Assembly: GCF_003254395.2 (NCBI RefSeq)
Contig: NC_037643.1
Coordinates: forward strand, 11,862,963-11,926,962
Reading direction: 5' to 3'
Origin: Apis mellifera
Lineage: Eukaryota; Arthropoda; Insecta; Hymenoptera; Apidae
Length of the DNA: 64,000 bases
The notes under the pieces were generated by a model. That model was not told the DNA's origin and did not search any database. It saw nothing but the letters and a program-made list of their open reading frames with translations. The position numbers were made by a program, and so were the translations under genes. Of the stretch, positions 63,531 to 64,000 are shown piece after piece (the first letter of the stretch is position 1; each line of letters begins with the position of its first letter).

Positions 63531-64000
63531 TTGATGTCGTATCAAAATTTAATAAAATAATTTTCTGTATAATTTTTTTTTAATAAAAACAGCAATATAT
63601 AAGATACAGAATAATATATTTATTAATAGTTTGAAATCATATCTAAATTTTTTTTGATAATTTTAAAAAAAATTTGTACTTATACTTTAAAGAACTATAC
63701 GATATAAAGAAAATACAAGATATCGATAACTTGAAGTATTCAAGTACACGATAAAACAATTACGATGATGTGCTAAAAATAACTTCCGTTTAAATATTAT
63801 TATATACTATTAAATAGATAGCAATCGGAAATAATTTCGCAACGCACAAATCTCTCTCAACGTCGTGTCAGATATAACATTGTTTTCCTTTCGATTATTG
63901 GTAATCTTGACGATCGACAGGTGGCACATCTTTATCAGCTGCTTAAAACAGATACTATTACAGCGAGGTCTGCTCGTGTCTCCATTTAGAATGATAAAGA
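63531..64000. other. AT-rich end of window
   Basis: Nothing functional seen. Confidence 0.5.

Larger units (their letters stand above)
13627..64000 (+). other. mam: First intron of mastermind (at least 50 kb, open at window end)
   Basis: Starts at the GTGAGT donor 13627-13632. No open frame here is Gln-rich, has a recognisable domain, or shows family motifs on either strand, so no second mam exon and no nested protein gene is identified. Very long first introns are known for fly mam. Alternating AT-rich and CpG-rich blocks are described separately. Confidence 0.6.

Noticed and set aside
13627..64000. Mariner or other intact transposon in the intron
   Set aside because: No transposase-like frame with recognisable motifs was found, and no terminal inverted repeats flanking a coding unit were seen.

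Overview
The window looks like nuclear DNA from a hymenopteran insect, most likely a bee close to Apis. Very AT-rich stretches alternate with CpG-rich blocks, coding exons are short and split by small AT-rich introns, TTAGG-type telomere-like words occur inside the sequence, and three animal gene families are recognisable. The species is an inference from style. No database comparison was possible, and every splice model below was read by eye from GT/AG signals, reading phase and family motifs.

The coding part lies in the first 14 kb. On the minus strand, 7139 to 1389 holds a tetraspanin gene. Five exons encode a complete four-pass tetraspanin with a six-cysteine large loop. A sixth exon in compatible phase adds a cytosolic tail of about 515 residues, which is very unusual for the family. 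Next, 9777 to 8311 (minus) is a complete five-exon ELP4 gene of 364 codons, encoding a subunit of the Elongator tRNA-modification complex. After about 3.4 kb of spacer, the plus strand carries the first coding exon of mastermind (mam, 13135-13626), the Notch co-activator. It encodes the MAML N-terminal domain that binds the Notch/CSL complex and ends at a strong phase-0 splice donor.

The remaining 50 kb (13627-64000) shows no recognisable coding exon on either strand. It is best read as the first intron of mam, continuing beyond the window. It contains a seven-copy AT-rich satellite of about 263 bp (20736-22565), a second array with ATGGCAGCCAT and E-box-like sites (35891-37145), many microsatellites, and several GC-rich blocks that look like promoters, alternative first exons or enhancers. 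The clearest are a phase-compatible candidate first exon at 27105-27278, a dyad-rich element at 37190-37600 with a perfect 14-bp hairpin, and promoter-like segments near 32052 and 63150. Nothing bacterial, viral or CRISPR-like was seen, and no intact transposon.
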